Source: an uncultured SAR116 cluster alpha proteobacterium (lineage in GTDB: Bacteria > Pseudomonadota > Alphaproteobacteria > Puniceispirillales > Marisalimonadaceae). From it: a stretch of DNA of 64,000 nt. The notes beneath the pieces were generated by a model. That model did no database searches and was not told the origin of the DNA. It was given only the letters and a program-made list of their open reading frames with translations. Where the stretch lies: contig CACBXG010000005.1 of NCBI GenBank assembly GCA_902543145.1, positions 1 to 64,000 of the forward strand. The letters run 5' to 3'. Position numbers and translations under genes: made by a program. Below are positions 1 through 9,190 of this stretch, one piece after another (the first letter of the stretch is position 1; each line of letters starts with the position of its first letter).

Positions 1-668
1 CCCATGAGGATTTAGAAGAAGATCTTTGCCATGTAATGTCAAATCCACCAATACCATCTTCGTCAGCAATACTTGAAGTATCAACTACTAAGGCACTATC
101 CTCAACAGCTGAACCAATAAGACGGGCTGATCCAGTAGGTTTATCATTTACATTCCTTACTGGTGTAGAAGGAGGACTTATAAGTGGCTCTAAGTTACCT
201 TGACCATCAACATAGGAAATTGCAACTCTTAATCTATTGCCAACGTGAATCTCTCTTGGAGTAAATGATTGGTTTGTAGCACCACTAATATTTGTCCATT
301 TCTTGTTGTCTGATGAAATTTGCCACTGTACACTTACAGAGCCCATTCCGTCTGAGTCAGTTACAGAGGAAAGATCTATAATTAAAGGAACATCCTCGAT
401 GGCAGCAAAACCAGCATTTTCTAGATTTTCATCTTTATTTAAATTATTATCTGATATATTTTTCTTATCGGTAGATGATAAATTTTTTTGTTTATCAACA
501 TAAAGTTTGTCGTGATCATGTTGTTTAATATTACTCTTTTGTTTTTTTACTTTACTATCCTTAATTGAAGGATCACCACCTGCTAAAACATTTTTGGAAT
601 CAAGCGTTGCAATTCCAACTATCACACAAAGTGTCAATAGTAAGAGATTGTCTCCAATAAAACGCATT
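1..668 (-). CDS. Large secreted repeat protein, N-terminal part (runs off left edge)
   Basis: The frame is open from an ATG at 668 to the window edge, giving 222 codons with no stop. A purine-rich SD (TGGAGG) lies just upstream of the ATG. The N-terminus is a clear signal peptide, hydrophobic over residues 9-20 with likely cleavage after VLA at about residue 30. A charged, Lys/Asp/Asn-rich low-complexity linker follows (about 31-80). From about residue 84 there are two copies of an Ig-like/cadherin-like module: each begins with ED and a short strand, then SxxxDxDGxG, then WQ, and the first ends in a VxNVNDKPTG linker. Such modules occur in long arrays in RTX/VCBS-type surface adhesins and exoproteins. 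The repeat number, C-terminus and secretion route lie outside the window. The role in attachment or surface display is inferred. Confidence 0.75.
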
Positions 669-807
669 TAAACCTCCACTAACTTAATAACTAGCAAACA
701 ATATATATCACAGAACCAAAAAAGAAACAGTTTTTTTAATTCACTAAAACATTCTAATAAGTTTATTTAACTAAATTAATTAAAAATAAGATTTTCATAT
801 AATAACT

Positions 808-1161
808 TTATTTAATTTTTGATAAAATCTCACTAAGAAGAATTTTATTTATATTAATCGCTTTTTTTAATTCCTGTAATTCTTTTTTAATTTCAACTAA
901 GTTATTGTCATTATCAAGCTTATTTTCTTTATTAACAATTTTAGTTAATGTTACGGTATTCTCATCATTAATATTAGAATAATATATTTTACTTTCTTCA
1001 GTATTACTTAAATCTTTACTTGATACTATAAATCTCTTAATTTCTTCCATCTCTGATTTGATTGAATTAAGTTTTTTTTCTCTAATTTTACTCAATTTAA
1101 AATCCAACTTTCTAATAACTATCTTTATTGTATATGAGAATACATTAATGTATAATAACAT
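808..1161 (-). CDS. Hypothetical small coiled-coil protein
   Basis: This is an open frame of 117 codons divergent from psd. I recognise no family. The first 20 residues look weakly hydrophobic; the remainder is rich in Lys, Glu, Asn and Ile. Two charged stretches (about 22-50 and 85-117) have heptad-like Leu/Ile spacing that suggests coiled coil. Composition is very AT-rich, and there is no convincing SD. An internal ATG at residue 38 (MEEIKRF) is another possible start. It may be a small cytoplasmic helical protein or a chance ORF in AT-rich DNA. Confidence 0.35.
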   Translation of the reverse strand: MLLYINVFSYTIKIVIRKLDFKLSKIREKKLNSIKSEMEEIKRFIVSSKDLSNTEESKIYYSNINDENTVTLTKIVNKENKLDNDNNLVEIKKELQELKKAININKILLSEILSKIK

Positions 1162-1225
1162 TTTTTTGGATAGATGCTATATATTAAGTATAATAATTCC
1201 AATGTAAATTTCTATAGGATAATAA

Positions 1226-1951
1226 ATGAACATTATTGATTCGATTAAAACGTCTGTTTTAACTCCAATACATCCTGCAGGTATTCCATTTATAGCTCTT
1301 TTTTTAATTTTGACTATCATTATAGGTTGGTTATGGGCACCTCTATATTATATTGGATTTACTTTAACGGTATGGTGTATATATTTTTTTAGAAACCCCT
1401 CTAGAACAACTCCATCATTGTCGGGTTCAAACAAGAATAATCTAATAATATCTCCTGCGGATGGAACAGTCATAGAAATTTCAAAAATTAATCCAACTGA
1501 AGATATTGGGTTACCAGAAGGACAGTGGACAAGAATTTGTATTTTTATGAATGTTTTTGACGTTCATGTAAATAGATCACCAATGTCAGGTCTAATTACT
1601 TATAAAAAATATTTTCCAGGGTCTTTTTTTAATGCAAGTTTAGAAAAAGCATCTGAAGAAAATGAAAGACTTGTTTTAAATATGGATACTGAAAATGGAA
1701 AAAAGATTGCATTTGTTCAAATTGCGGGTTTGGTAGCCAGAAGAATTATATGTGATGTTGATATTGGTCATTCACTTAAGGTCGGAGAAATTTTTGGTTT
1801 AATTAGATTTGGAAGTAGAGTTGATATTTATTTCCCTTCAGAAGTTTCTGTCATGGTTTTAAAAGGACAAAAAATGATTGCAGGTGAAACAATTATTGGT
1901 GACTTTAGTAAAAATGCCAAACCTGTAAAGGAAATTACAGATGAAAAATAG
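1226..1951 (+). CDS. psd: Phosphatidylserine decarboxylase proenzyme
   Basis: It decarboxylates phosphatidylserine to phosphatidylethanolamine at the inner membrane. The 241-residue length and architecture fit the short proteobacterial Psd type: an N-terminal hydrophobic segment (about 20-55), then the catalytic domain with SPADG (76-80) and FDVHVNRSP (111-119). The FGSR motif places the self-cleavage and pyruvoyl-forming site between Gly196 and Ser197. An AGGA ribosome site precedes the ATG. The 3' end overlaps pssA by 11 nt, so the substrate-making and substrate-using enzymes are translationally coupled in PE synthesis. Confidence 0.95.
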   Translation: MNIIDSIKTSVLTPIHPAGIPFIALFLILTIIIGWLWAPLYYIGFTLTVWCIYFFRNPSRTTPSLSGSNKNNLIISPADGTVIEISKINPTEDIGLPEGQWTRICIFMNVFDVHVNRSPMSGLITYKKYFPGSFFNASLEKASEENERLVLNMDTENGKKIAFVQIAGLVARRIICDVDIGHSLKVGEIFGLIRFGSRVDIYFPSEVSVMVLKGQKMIAGETIIGDFSKNAKPVKEITDEK

Positions 1952-2732
1952 AGGCATTAAACTTGCCAAAAAAGCCTTTCAATCTAGACCAAGACGTTTT
2001 TCTGTAATTTGGATGCTGCCTAATTTTTTAACTATATGTGCTTTAATTTTTGGTTTGCAGGCAATGTATCAGGCAATTTTTAATAATTGGGACAATGTAA
2101 TTGTAATGATAATAATTGCCTCGGTATTTGATATGTTAGATGGAAGGGTAGCTAGGTTATTAAAATCTACAAGTGAATTTGGTATGCATCTTGATTCTCT
2201 CTCAGATTTTGTGGTTTTTGGAGCTGTTCCAGCATTTGCAATTTATTTATGGATGGATAAGCCTCAAGGTAATTTCTTTTGGATTATAATAGTTTTATAT
2301 GTGATTTGTGCCGCATTAAGGTTGGCTAGGTTTAATTCAGAGTTATCTGAACGACCTAATTATGCAAAGAATTATTTTACTGGTGTACCCACTCCTGCTG
2401 CAGCTTTTTTAATGTTGTTTCCTATTGCTATTGATGAATTTTTAATGTCATACAATCTAAAGTCTTTTGATATTTTAGCCCTGTGGATTGGTTTTATTTC
2501 AATTGCAATGGTAAGTAATCTACCTACTTTTTCTGGTAAAGTATTCCAAATTCCAAAATCTTTTGTGATACCTTTACTAATAATCTTAGCTCTTCTCAGC
2601 AATGCGATTATTAGTAATCCTATTAAAGGTTTTATTATTTTAGTTTTAGTTTATTTAGTAAGTATTCCCTTTGCTTCAATTTTCTACTTACGTTTGAAAA
2701 AAAAAGCTGAGGCACTTAATTTCAAAACTTAA
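1941..2732 (+). CDS. pssA: CDP-diacylglycerol-serine O-phosphatidyltransferase
   Basis: This integral membrane enzyme makes phosphatidylserine from CDP-diacylglycerol and serine, feeding Psd encoded just upstream. The CDP-alcohol phosphatidyltransferase signature is complete: D67 G68, A71 R72, G81, D85 and D89 in the D-G-x2-A-R-x8-G-x3-D-x3-D spacing. About six to eight hydrophobic segments follow through 263 residues, with a basic C-terminus. It starts inside the last codons of psd (11 nt overlap). The order psd-pssA is common in Alphaproteobacteria. Confidence 0.95.
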   Translation: MKNRGIKLAKKAFQSRPRRFSVIWMLPNFLTICALIFGLQAMYQAIFNNWDNVIVMIIIASVFDMLDGRVARLLKSTSEFGMHLDSLSDFVVFGAVPAFAIYLWMDKPQGNFFWIIIVLYVICAALRLARFNSELSERPNYAKNYFTGVPTPAAAFLMLFPIAIDEFLMSYNLKSFDILALWIGFISIAMVSNLPTFSGKVFQIPKSFVIPLLIILALLSNAIISNPIKGFIILVLVYLVSIPFASIFYLRLKKKAEALNFKT

Positions 2733-2739
2733 TAATAAA

Positions 2740-3801
2740 TCACTTACATTTAAAAAAGTTCTTCCACCCTGGTTTGGAGTTTCCAATCGCCTCAGCTTCA
2801 TAGATAGCTCTGTTACAAGCTCTAGCAACACAATCGCTTGCTCTAGAACCTAAAGCTAATATATCAACATTTTCTAGTACCTGTTCTTTGATATCTTGAC
2901 TTGTTGTTATTGAAAAAATTGTATCTCCATCCATTGGTGTATGAGCAGGACTTATGGATCTTGCTATACCATCATGTGCCATAATAGCTAATCTTTTAAG
3001 ATTAGCGCGAGATAAAGGTGCATCTGTAGCTATAACACCAATAACTGTATTGTTAGAAATTTTATCAAAAATTGCAGTTTTACCAATTGAATTCGGTAAC
3101 CGTTTTGCTCTTAATATATTGTCATACCTATCATTACAAACTCCATATCCACCAAATTCGTCACCAAATTCTAGGTAAGCAGATAAGAAGTGTGGTCCTT
3201 CATTAAGCAACGGATTTCCCACAGCATTGTTAATAACAATTGCTCCAACCGTATATTTTTTACCATTTGAAAAAGTTTGTGACCATGATGAAGAACCTTG
3301 CCCACCTTTAAGGGTGGCTGTAGTCGCACCGTACCCTGCACCAAAAGAACCTAAGAAAAAATCTTCGCTTGCTGATTTATATGCTTTGTTTGCAAGGTTT
3401 CTCCAAGGGGATTGTTCTCCAATAGTGTTAACATGAGGTTTATCATTTATATTTAAATCAAAAATAACTGCCCCAGGTACAAGTGGAACAATAGCTTTAC
3501 CTACTCTATATCCTTTATTATCTTGTCTTAATAAATCTTGAACTTCTGAGCAGGCATCTAGCCCAAATGCTGATCCACCAGAGAGTACAATTGCATCAGC
3601 GCGACCTATCGAGTTTTCTAAACTTAACATGTCAGTTTCTCTAGTGCCTGGGCCTCCTCCTCTGACATCTACAGCAGCTGAAAAAGGGTTATCTCCTTTT
3701 ATAACCGTTACACCTGTTCCAATTTTATTATCTTCGGCATGACCTACTTGAATTCCAGGTATATCTGTAATAAGATTTTTAATTCCGGGGGCAGGATCCA
3801 T
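2740..3801 (-). CDS. P1 family (S58/DmpA-like) peptidase
   Basis: The 353-residue protein belongs to the DmpA/NylC N-terminal-nucleophile fold of aminopeptidases and amidases. Family markers are GVTVI near 30-34, DVRGGGPGTRETD (45-57), LSGGSAFGLDA (73-83) and NNAVGNP (191-197). The self-processing site is recognisable as N251-T252 in NTVIGVIATDAPL: NylC cleaves between Asn and Thr at this position, DmpA between Gly and Ser, and the new N-terminal Thr252 would be the nucleophile. There is no signal peptide. It is convergent with pssA, only 7 nt apart. The natural substrate (beta-peptide, D-amino-acid amide or oligomer) cannot be told from sequence. Confidence 0.85.
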   Translation of the reverse strand: MDPAPGIKNLITDIPGIQVGHAEDNKIGTGVTVIKGDNPFSAAVDVRGGGPGTRETDMLSLENSIGRADAIVLSGGSAFGLDACSEVQDLLRQDNKGYRVGKAIVPLVPGAVIFDLNINDKPHVNTIGEQSPWRNLANKAYKSASEDFFLGSFGAGYGATTATLKGGQGSSSWSQTFSNGKKYTVGAIVINNAVGNPLLNEGPHFLSAYLEFGDEFGGYGVCNDRYDNILRAKRLPNSIGKTAIFDKISNNTVIGVIATDAPLSRANLKRLAIMAHDGIARSISPAHTPMDGDTIFSITTSQDIKEQVLENVDILALGSRASDCVARACNRAIYEAEAIGNSKPGWKNFFKCK

Positions 3802-3957
3802 TATTTATCTTTCTCCATCATTGTTTATTTATAATGATTATTAAATGACGTTAATATTATCTCCTAATAAAGATAACAAATAGTTGGAACAAGAAAAAAA
3901 AATATTTTAGTTCTTTCGGTTGCACAAGGCTTATCTATTACAACCACAAATATTAAT

Positions 3958-5055
3958 ATGATTAATACTGGTTTAGTTGGTTCTATACTTGCAACAGAGC
4001 CGTCTTATGCGACCCTTCCATTGTCACTGCAATTTCTGACAATAGCCATAACTCTTATACCTGTTTCATTATTGATGGGCAAAATAGGAAGAAGGCCAAT
4101 GTTTTTGATTGGAGCAATGTCAGCCTTTATCGGATGCTCAATAATAGCCTACTCAATTTTTAACAAGGTCTTTTCTTTGTTTATTATTGGGTCAATTTTG
4201 TTAGGTTTTTCCCAAGCTAATCAACAATTTTATCGTTATGCTGCAGCATACAATATATCAACAAAGCTAAAAAGTAACGCTATATCCTTAGTTTTAGCTG
4301 GAGGGCTAATTGCTGCTATAGTAGGACCAGAGGTTTCTAGATACTCCTTTGGGCTTTTCCCAGATTATATTTATTTAGCAACTTACATATGTGCTGCTTT
4401 AATACAAATACTTAATTTTGGCGTTTTAATTTTTGTTAAAATAAAAAAACTAAAACCAACAAATAATTCAATAAGGCCCTTAAGTAAAATTTTAATGCGT
4501 AAAACAGTTATTATAGCAATTTTAGCTGCTTCAATTGGATATTCTTTAATGAGTTTTATCATGACTGCGACCCCTTTACAGATTGTAAATGTTTGTAAAT
4601 TGGGAGATAGTGCAAGCGCAACTGTTATTCAGTGGCATGTAATTGCTATGTTTGCACCCTCATTTTTTACAGGATTAATTATAAATTTTCTGGGTAATCG
4701 CAAAGTTATGTTGATGGGTGTTTTGTTGTACGTAATATCAATTTGTGTTGGCGTCATGGGTCAAACCATTGAATATTTTTGGATATCATTATTTTTATGC
4801 GGTTTGGGATGGAATTTTCTTTATGTAGGAGGAAGCGACATAATAGCCAAATCTGCTTTACCAGAAGAAAGAGCTAAAGTACAAGGTATCACAGACTTTA
4901 TTATTTATATATTTGTTGCATCAGGATCTTTTTTAGCAGGTAGTTTACACAATAATTTGGGATGGGAAATAATGATGTTTTATACATCGATACCCATATT
5001 TATTTTATTCCTAAGTATATTGTTTATTAATCCAAGAGAAATAAAGGCGATCTAG
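3958..5055 (+). CDS. Major facilitator superfamily transporter (5' end uncertain)
   Basis: The 365-residue ORF has about eleven hydrophobic segments, an MGKIGRRPMF loop (A-motif type, between TM2 and TM3) and GSFLAG near the C-terminus, typical of a 12-TM drug or metabolite MFS exporter. The first ATG cuts into TM1. The same frame stays open upstream from 3877 to 3957 and encodes NILVLSVAQG, a good TM1 start, but that stretch has no ATG, GTG or TTG. It includes an A9 run at 3894-3902; one extra A would join it to a TTG at 3884. The gene may therefore be frameshifted, may use a rare start, or may carry a sequence error. Substrate unknown. Confidence 0.8.
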   Translation: MINTGLVGSILATEPSYATLPLSLQFLTIAITLIPVSLLMGKIGRRPMFLIGAMSAFIGCSIIAYSIFNKVFSLFIIGSILLGFSQANQQFYRYAAAYNISTKLKSNAISLVLAGGLIAAIVGPEVSRYSFGLFPDYIYLATYICAALIQILNFGVLIFVKIKKLKPTNNSIRPLSKILMRKTVIIAILAASIGYSLMSFIMTATPLQIVNVCKLGDSASATVIQWHVIAMFAPSFFTGLIINFLGNRKVMLMGVLLYVISICVGVMGQTIEYFWISLFLCGLGWNFLYVGGSDIIAKSALPEERAKVQGITDFIIYIFVASGSFLAGSLHNNLGWEIMMFYTSIPIFILFLSILFINPREIKAI

Positions 5056-5058
5056 GGC

Positions 5059-6075
5059 TTATCCCCCGGTCAGAGACATATGCCTATTTACTGATACATT
5101 TGGTGATTGGCGTGAAATTTCAAAATCATGACCTTTTGGTTTTCTTTCTATGGCTTTTCTTATGGCATCTTCAAGCACATTTAAACCTTTATCTCGTAAT
5201 ACAGTTTTTAAATCAGCATTGTCATCTTGACCTAGACACATGTAAAGAATTCCAGTGCAGGTAAGCCTCACTCTGTTACAACTTTCACAAAAGTTATGAG
5301 TTAGAGGGGTAATAAAACCAAGTTTGTTACTTGTTTCTTTAACAGAAACGTATCTAGCAGGACCGCTGGTTCTTTCTGGAAGATCAGTAAGAGTAAATTT
5401 TTTTTCAAGGTCCTTTCTAACCTGTGATAATGGAAGATATTGTCCATATCGAGTATCTCCACCTATATCACCCATTGGCATTACTTCAATTATTGTCATA
5501 TCAAAATTTTCTTCTCCACACCATGCTAATATTTCTGGTAAATGATATTGATTGAAATTACTTATCGCTACTGTATTGATTTTAATTTTAAGCCCTACTT
5601 CGCGAGCTTTTTTTAGACCTCTTTTGACTTTTTCTAAGTTTCCCCATCTTGTTATTTCCTTAAATTTATCAGGATCAAGATGATCTAATGATACGTTAAT
5701 TCGTCTAACGCCAGCATTAAATAGCTCTTCAGCTTTTGTTTCTAATTGGCTACCATTAGTCGTAATTGTTAATTCATCAAGAGAATTTCCAACTTCTTTT
5801 CCTAAGTTATTTATAACTTGCATTATACCTTTTCTTACTAAAGGCTCACCACCTGTTAATCTAATTTTTCTTGTTCCAAGTCTCATAAAAACTCTGCAAA
5901 TATCTTCTAATTCCTCAAGGCTTAAAATATCTTTTTTAGGAAGAAATTGCATGTCTTCTGCCATGCAATAGGTGCATCTAAAATCACACCTGTCAGTTAC
6001 AGATACTCTTAAATAATCCACGGTTCTTCCAAAAGGATCAATTAATTTATGTGTATTTTTAATTATTTTATTCAT
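5059..6075 (-). CDS. moaA: GTP 3',8-cyclase (molybdenum cofactor biosynthesis)
   Basis: This radical SAM enzyme performs the first step of molybdopterin synthesis, converting GTP to 3',8-cyclo-GTP. The N-terminal SAM cluster motif CDFRCTYC is present in the usual SVTDRC context, along with the SAM-binding TGGEPL. The second, C-terminal 4Fe-4S ligands are seen as CESC...TC. The protein ends in the conserved Gly-Gly tail needed in MoaA. I place the start at 6075, since MNKII..LIDPFGR matches the family's N-terminus. The frame is open to another ATG at 6114 that adds 13 residues, and neither start has a good SD. It is convergent with the MFS gene, 3 nt apart. No other moa gene is in the window. 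Confidence 0.93.
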   Translation of the reverse strand: MNKIIKNTHKLIDPFGRTVDYLRVSVTDRCDFRCTYCMAEDMQFLPKKDILSLEELEDICRVFMRLGTRKIRLTGGEPLVRKGIMQVINNLGKEVGNSLDELTITTNGSQLETKAEELFNAGVRRINVSLDHLDPDKFKEITRWGNLEKVKRGLKKAREVGLKIKINTVAISNFNQYHLPEILAWCGEENFDMTIIEVMPMGDIGGDTRYGQYLPLSQVRKDLEKKFTLTDLPERTSGPARYVSVKETSNKLGFITPLTHNFCESCNRVRLTCTGILYMCLGQDDNADLKTVLRDKGLNVLEDAIRKAIERKPKGHDFEISRQSPNVSVNRHMSLTGG

Positions 6076-6187
6076 ATCAATGTATTTTGTATATCTCCCA
6101 AGGTATAATATCATACTCTAATTTTACAAATTTAAATAACAATTTTTTTTTTAGTCTTTATAATATAATTTGATACAAATATTTTAG

Positions 6188-6850
6188 GTGAAAATGGATA
6201 ATTATAATATTTATAGAAAAAATCCACCTGCTGGTGGAAATGCAAATAAGTTAGTAGTTTTTCTTCATGGATATGGTGCAGATGGAAAAGATTTGATTGA
6301 TTTAGCTAAGCCTTTTGGAATGGCCTTACCAAACGCGAGCTTTATATCCCCTGATGCTCCTCATCCATGTGAAATGTCTCCCCAAGGAAGGCAATGGTTC
6401 CCAATAGAAGAAATTCCAAAGGGTGCTATTAAAGCCTCATTTGGTTTGCTTAATTTAATTGAAAATGAAGCAAAAAAATTAAATCTTACTTTCAAAGATG
6501 TGATACTAATCGGCTTTTCACAAGGAGCTATGATGAGTATGCAGTGTTTGCTAATTAATCATGAAAAACTTGGGGCAATAATTGGATATTCTGGTGCATT
6601 GAGAGAAGAAAATATAGATGCTGCAAATGATCAAATTTTAAATGGCAAACACAAATTTTCAGATACGCCAATATTACTTGTTCATGGAGAACAAGATGAA
6701 GTTGTACCATTTCAATCATTAGAAAGGTCAAAAATTCTTTTAAATAAAATTGGTTTTAATGTTCAAACTTTATCTAGACAAAATCTTGCTCATGGTATTG
6801 ATCCTGAAGGAATCAGTAAAGGAATGGAATTTTTAAAGTCACTAAATTAA
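6188..6850 (+). CDS. Carboxylesterase / phospholipase family alpha/beta hydrolase
   Basis: This is a cytosolic alpha/beta hydrolase of the YpfH/acyl-protein-thioesterase-like group. Oxyanion-hole loop HGYGADG (27-33), nucleophile elbow GFSQG with Ser111, Asp170 in HGEQDEVVPF and His202 in AHGIDPEG complete the triad. The length (220) is normal. The frame begins with GTG at 6188; an ATG two codons in (6194) is the alternative, and AGGTG sits too close to it to be an ideal SD. The substrate is unknown; short-chain acyl esters or lysophospholipids are usual for the family. It is divergent from moaA. Confidence 0.85.
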   Translation: MKMDNYNIYRKNPPAGGNANKLVVFLHGYGADGKDLIDLAKPFGMALPNASFISPDAPHPCEMSPQGRQWFPIEEIPKGAIKASFGLLNLIENEAKKLNLTFKDVILIGFSQGAMMSMQCLLINHEKLGAIIGYSGALREENIDAANDQILNGKHKFSDTPILLVHGEQDEVVPFQSLERSKILLNKIGFNVQTLSRQNLAHGIDPEGISKGMEFLKSLN

Positions 6851-6931
6851 TTTAAATAAAATTTTTGTTTAATTTAACTGTAATATTGTTAGAGTTATAA
6901 TAAATCTAACGATAATTGAATATTAAATTTT

Positions 6932-7489
6932 ATGACTATTTCTTCATTCTCTCCTACTTTAGTTCTAAATGCTGACTATCAACCTCTAAGTTATTTTCCA
7001 TTATCTTTATGGTCATGGCAGGATACGATAAAAGCTGTTTTTCTTGATAGGGTAAACATAGTATCTGAATATGATGAAATTGTAAGATCACCTGGGTTTT
7101 CTATGAAAGTGCCAAGCGTTATTTCTTTAAAAGAATATGTAAAAAATCAAAAGTCACCGGTGTTTACAAGATTTAATGTTTTTTTAAGAGATAAATTCTC
7201 TTGTCAGTATTGCGGTGTAATTAAACAGTCGCACGATCTAACTTTTGATCATGTGATACCTAGATCCAAGGGTGGAAAGACTAATTGGACAAACGTGGTA
7301 GCCGCATGTAGACCTTGTAACTTCAAAAAGGGAAGTAAAAATGCAAAGGAAATTAATATGTTTCCAATAATTAAACCTGAAGCTCCAACAACCAATTTGC
7401 TTAAAAGAAATGGAAGGCATTTTCCTCCAAATTATCTACATGAATCATGGCGAGATTTTTTGTACTGGGATACAGAACTAGAAAGTTAA
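6932..7489 (+). CDS. HNH endonuclease family protein
   Basis: The 185-residue protein has a short N-terminal domain with LNADYQPL (12-19), as in widespread bacterial stand-alone HNH proteins. A zinc-bound HNH core follows: C91xxC94, D106 H107, N118/N121, then C126xxC129 N130. This arrangement fits metal-dependent nuclease activity. The gene is single-copy-like, beside coq7 in convergent orientation, with no restriction or phage genes nearby. It is therefore more likely a chromosomal repair or housekeeping HNH protein than a homing endonuclease. Precise function unknown. Confidence 0.85.
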   Translation: MTISSFSPTLVLNADYQPLSYFPLSLWSWQDTIKAVFLDRVNIVSEYDEIVRSPGFSMKVPSVISLKEYVKNQKSPVFTRFNVFLRDKFSCQYCGVIKQSHDLTFDHVIPRSKGGKTNWTNVVAACRPCNFKKGSKNAKEINMFPIIKPEAPTTNLLKRNGRHFPPNYLHESWRDFLYWDTELES

Positions 7490-7495
7490 GTTGAA

Positions 7496-8020
7496 TTAAA
7501 TTTTTTCTGAAATTTTAATAGCTGTTCTGCAACCAAGTTGTACAATCGATTTCATTATTTCATAACCAGGTGCATTTTCCCCATCATGTTCAACACCTAT
7601 TTCTAGATGATCTAACTCATCATCTCTGAATTTCATTAATGTTGATTTAAGTTTTTTATGATCATCATTTAGCGTTTCTGCTTGCTTTGCGTAGTGCTCC
7701 CCAATTACTTCTTCTACTGCAATAGTACAAGCCATAGCTGCTTTTTCACCCATCACAGCACTAGCAACACCAAGGCCAAAGCCCATGACATTCCAAAGTG
7801 GAAGTAATGCTGTAGGTCTAGTATCATTTTCATATAAAAGTTTATTGAATGTATCTAGGTGTTCTTGTTCTTGGTCTTTCATATGCTGAATAGTTGGGCC
7901 AACCGGTGTGTTTTTTAGTACTGCCAATTGACCATCATATATTTTGGCAGCTGCGGTTTCTCCAGCGTGATCTACTCTTAATATTGAATCGATATAATTT
8001 TTGTTTAATTTCTTATTCAT
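7496..8020 (-). CDS. coq7: 3-demethoxyubiquinol 3-hydroxylase (COQ7 family)
   Basis: This di-iron monooxygenase performs a late ring hydroxylation in ubiquinone synthesis at the inner membrane. Iron ligands are visible as two ExxH repeats: VDHAGE near the N-terminus with EQEH (about 50-53), then EEVIGEHY and DELDHLE in the second half. The 174-residue length is right. Its start overlaps the end of dsbB by 4 nt (ATGA), making it the last gene of a three-gene operon. ubiA later in the window belongs to the same pathway. Confidence 0.95.
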   Translation of the reverse strand: MNKKLNKNYIDSILRVDHAGETAAAKIYDGQLAVLKNTPVGPTIQHMKDQEQEHLDTFNKLLYENDTRPTALLPLWNVMGFGLGVASAVMGEKAAMACTIAVEEVIGEHYAKQAETLNDDHKKLKSTLMKFRDDELDHLEIGVEHDGENAPGYEIMKSIVQLGCRTAIKISEKI

Positions 8021-8499
8021 ATTTTCATTAGCCTTTTGTTAAATAATAAAATAATAGCTAGTAAGAAGATAAAAAATGAAGCTAGCGCGTTCCAACCAGC
8101 AAGAGATAATCCTAATATTTCAAACATTACTTCGTCACACTTGATAGGAGACTTATTTAATAAATATGTAAGTGTATCTTTTGAAAAATCAATATTTGAT
8201 GAACACCCATCAGGACCAGTCCAAAAATTCATCTCTATTCCAAAATGATATGACCCTGCTAAGGAGCTTGAAAGCCAAAGAATAGCACCAACTAGCACAA
8301 GAAGTTTGTTAGAAATTAAAGTTTTGTTAATAATTAAAATAATTATGAAACTATAACCAATGATTGCACCATGAAACCATCTTTGAGTGATACAAAGATC
8401 ACATGGTAAAGCACCATGAAAATACTCTAAATAAAAAGCTGAAAGTAGCATTAAAGATGAAAAAATAAACGAAATTTTGAAAATATTGCTTGTGGACAT
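8017..8499 (-). CDS. dsbB: Disulfide bond formation protein B
   Basis: DsbB reoxidises periplasmic DsbA and passes the electrons to ubiquinone. The 160-residue protein has four hydrophobic segments. The first periplasmic loop carries the C33-x2-C36 pair in LPCDLC, and the second periplasmic loop carries C99 and C121, the expected four redox cysteines. The essential-type aromatic QRW follows the first pair. The ATG directly abuts the stop codon of the upstream VTT-domain gene, and the 3' end overlaps coq7 by 4 nt. Pairing with a ubiquinone-biosynthesis gene is sensible because the quinone is its electron acceptor. Confidence 0.92.
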   Translation of the reverse strand: MSTSNIFKISFIFSSLMLLSAFYLEYFHGALPCDLCITQRWFHGAIIGYSFIIILIINKTLISNKLLVLVGAILWLSSSLAGSYHFGIEMNFWTGPDGCSSNIDFSKDTLTYLLNKSPIKCDEVMFEILGLSLAGWNALASFFIFLLAIILLFNKRLMKI

Positions 8500-9099
8500 C
8501 TAAAAAACATAAATCGAAAATACAATAATTGCTATTCCTAATATACTAGAAGATAAAAGAAAATGTCTCTGTAAAAATAATAAAGCAGGCATCCCAAAAT
8601 ATTTTGTTAAATACGCAACCATAAAAAATCTTATACCCCTCCCTACAAGAGACATTAATACAAACCCAATAATGTTTATTCCAGCCATACCACTTGTAAT
8701 AGTAATGATTTTGTATGGAAGAGGTGTAAATGCTCCTAAAAAAATTATAAGCATACCATTTTCATTATAGGCTGACTTTACTGACATAAATTTTTCTTCG
8801 GTAAACCAAGGAATGTTCAATAATATATTTTCAATTGAAGGTCCTATAAAATAACCCAGCAACCATCCTACAACACCTCCGATAACAGAGCCTATCGTAC
8901 AAAATAATGCAAATTTTATTACTTTCTTAGGGGCAGCTAATGTCAATCCTGCAAGAAATGGATCAACTGGAATAGGAAAAATTATTGATTCTATTGAAGA
9001 AATAAAGCCAAGAATTTTTTCGGCTAAGGGTTTTTTCGCATTATACCTTGCTTTTTCAATTAAAAAATCAATTTTAATTTTTATACTTAATAATATCAT
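8500..9099 (-). CDS. YqaA/DedA-like VTT-domain membrane protein
   Basis: The 199-residue membrane protein resembles the YqaA branch of the DedA/VTT (SNARE-associated Golgi) superfamily. An amphipathic re-entrant region is seen at IESIIFPIPVDP (about 33-44), then GxxxGxxxGxxxGYFIG-like glycine spacing, then GAFTPLPYK (about 120) before the third membrane part. DedA family members act as lipid-scrambling or undecaprenyl/PE-type transporters; which applies here is unknown. It is first in the operon with dsbB and coq7, and its TAG is immediately followed by the dsbB ATG. It is the last chromosomal gene before tRNA-Leu. Confidence 0.85.
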   Translation of the reverse strand: MILLSIKIKIDFLIEKARYNAKKPLAEKILGFISSIESIIFPIPVDPFLAGLTLAAPKKVIKFALFCTIGSVIGGVVGWLLGYFIGPSIENILLNIPWFTEEKFMSVKSAYNENGMLIIFLGAFTPLPYKIITITSGMAGINIIGFVLMSLVGRGIRFFMVAYLTKYFGMPALLFLQRHFLLSSSILGIAIIVFSIYVF

Positions 9100-9190
9100 G
9101 TTGCTTGTTATATATTAAAAAAATTAAATTAATATTTTAAATTTATTAACATTGTTATAAGTATTTAATAGGTAATTGAAATAATTATTT

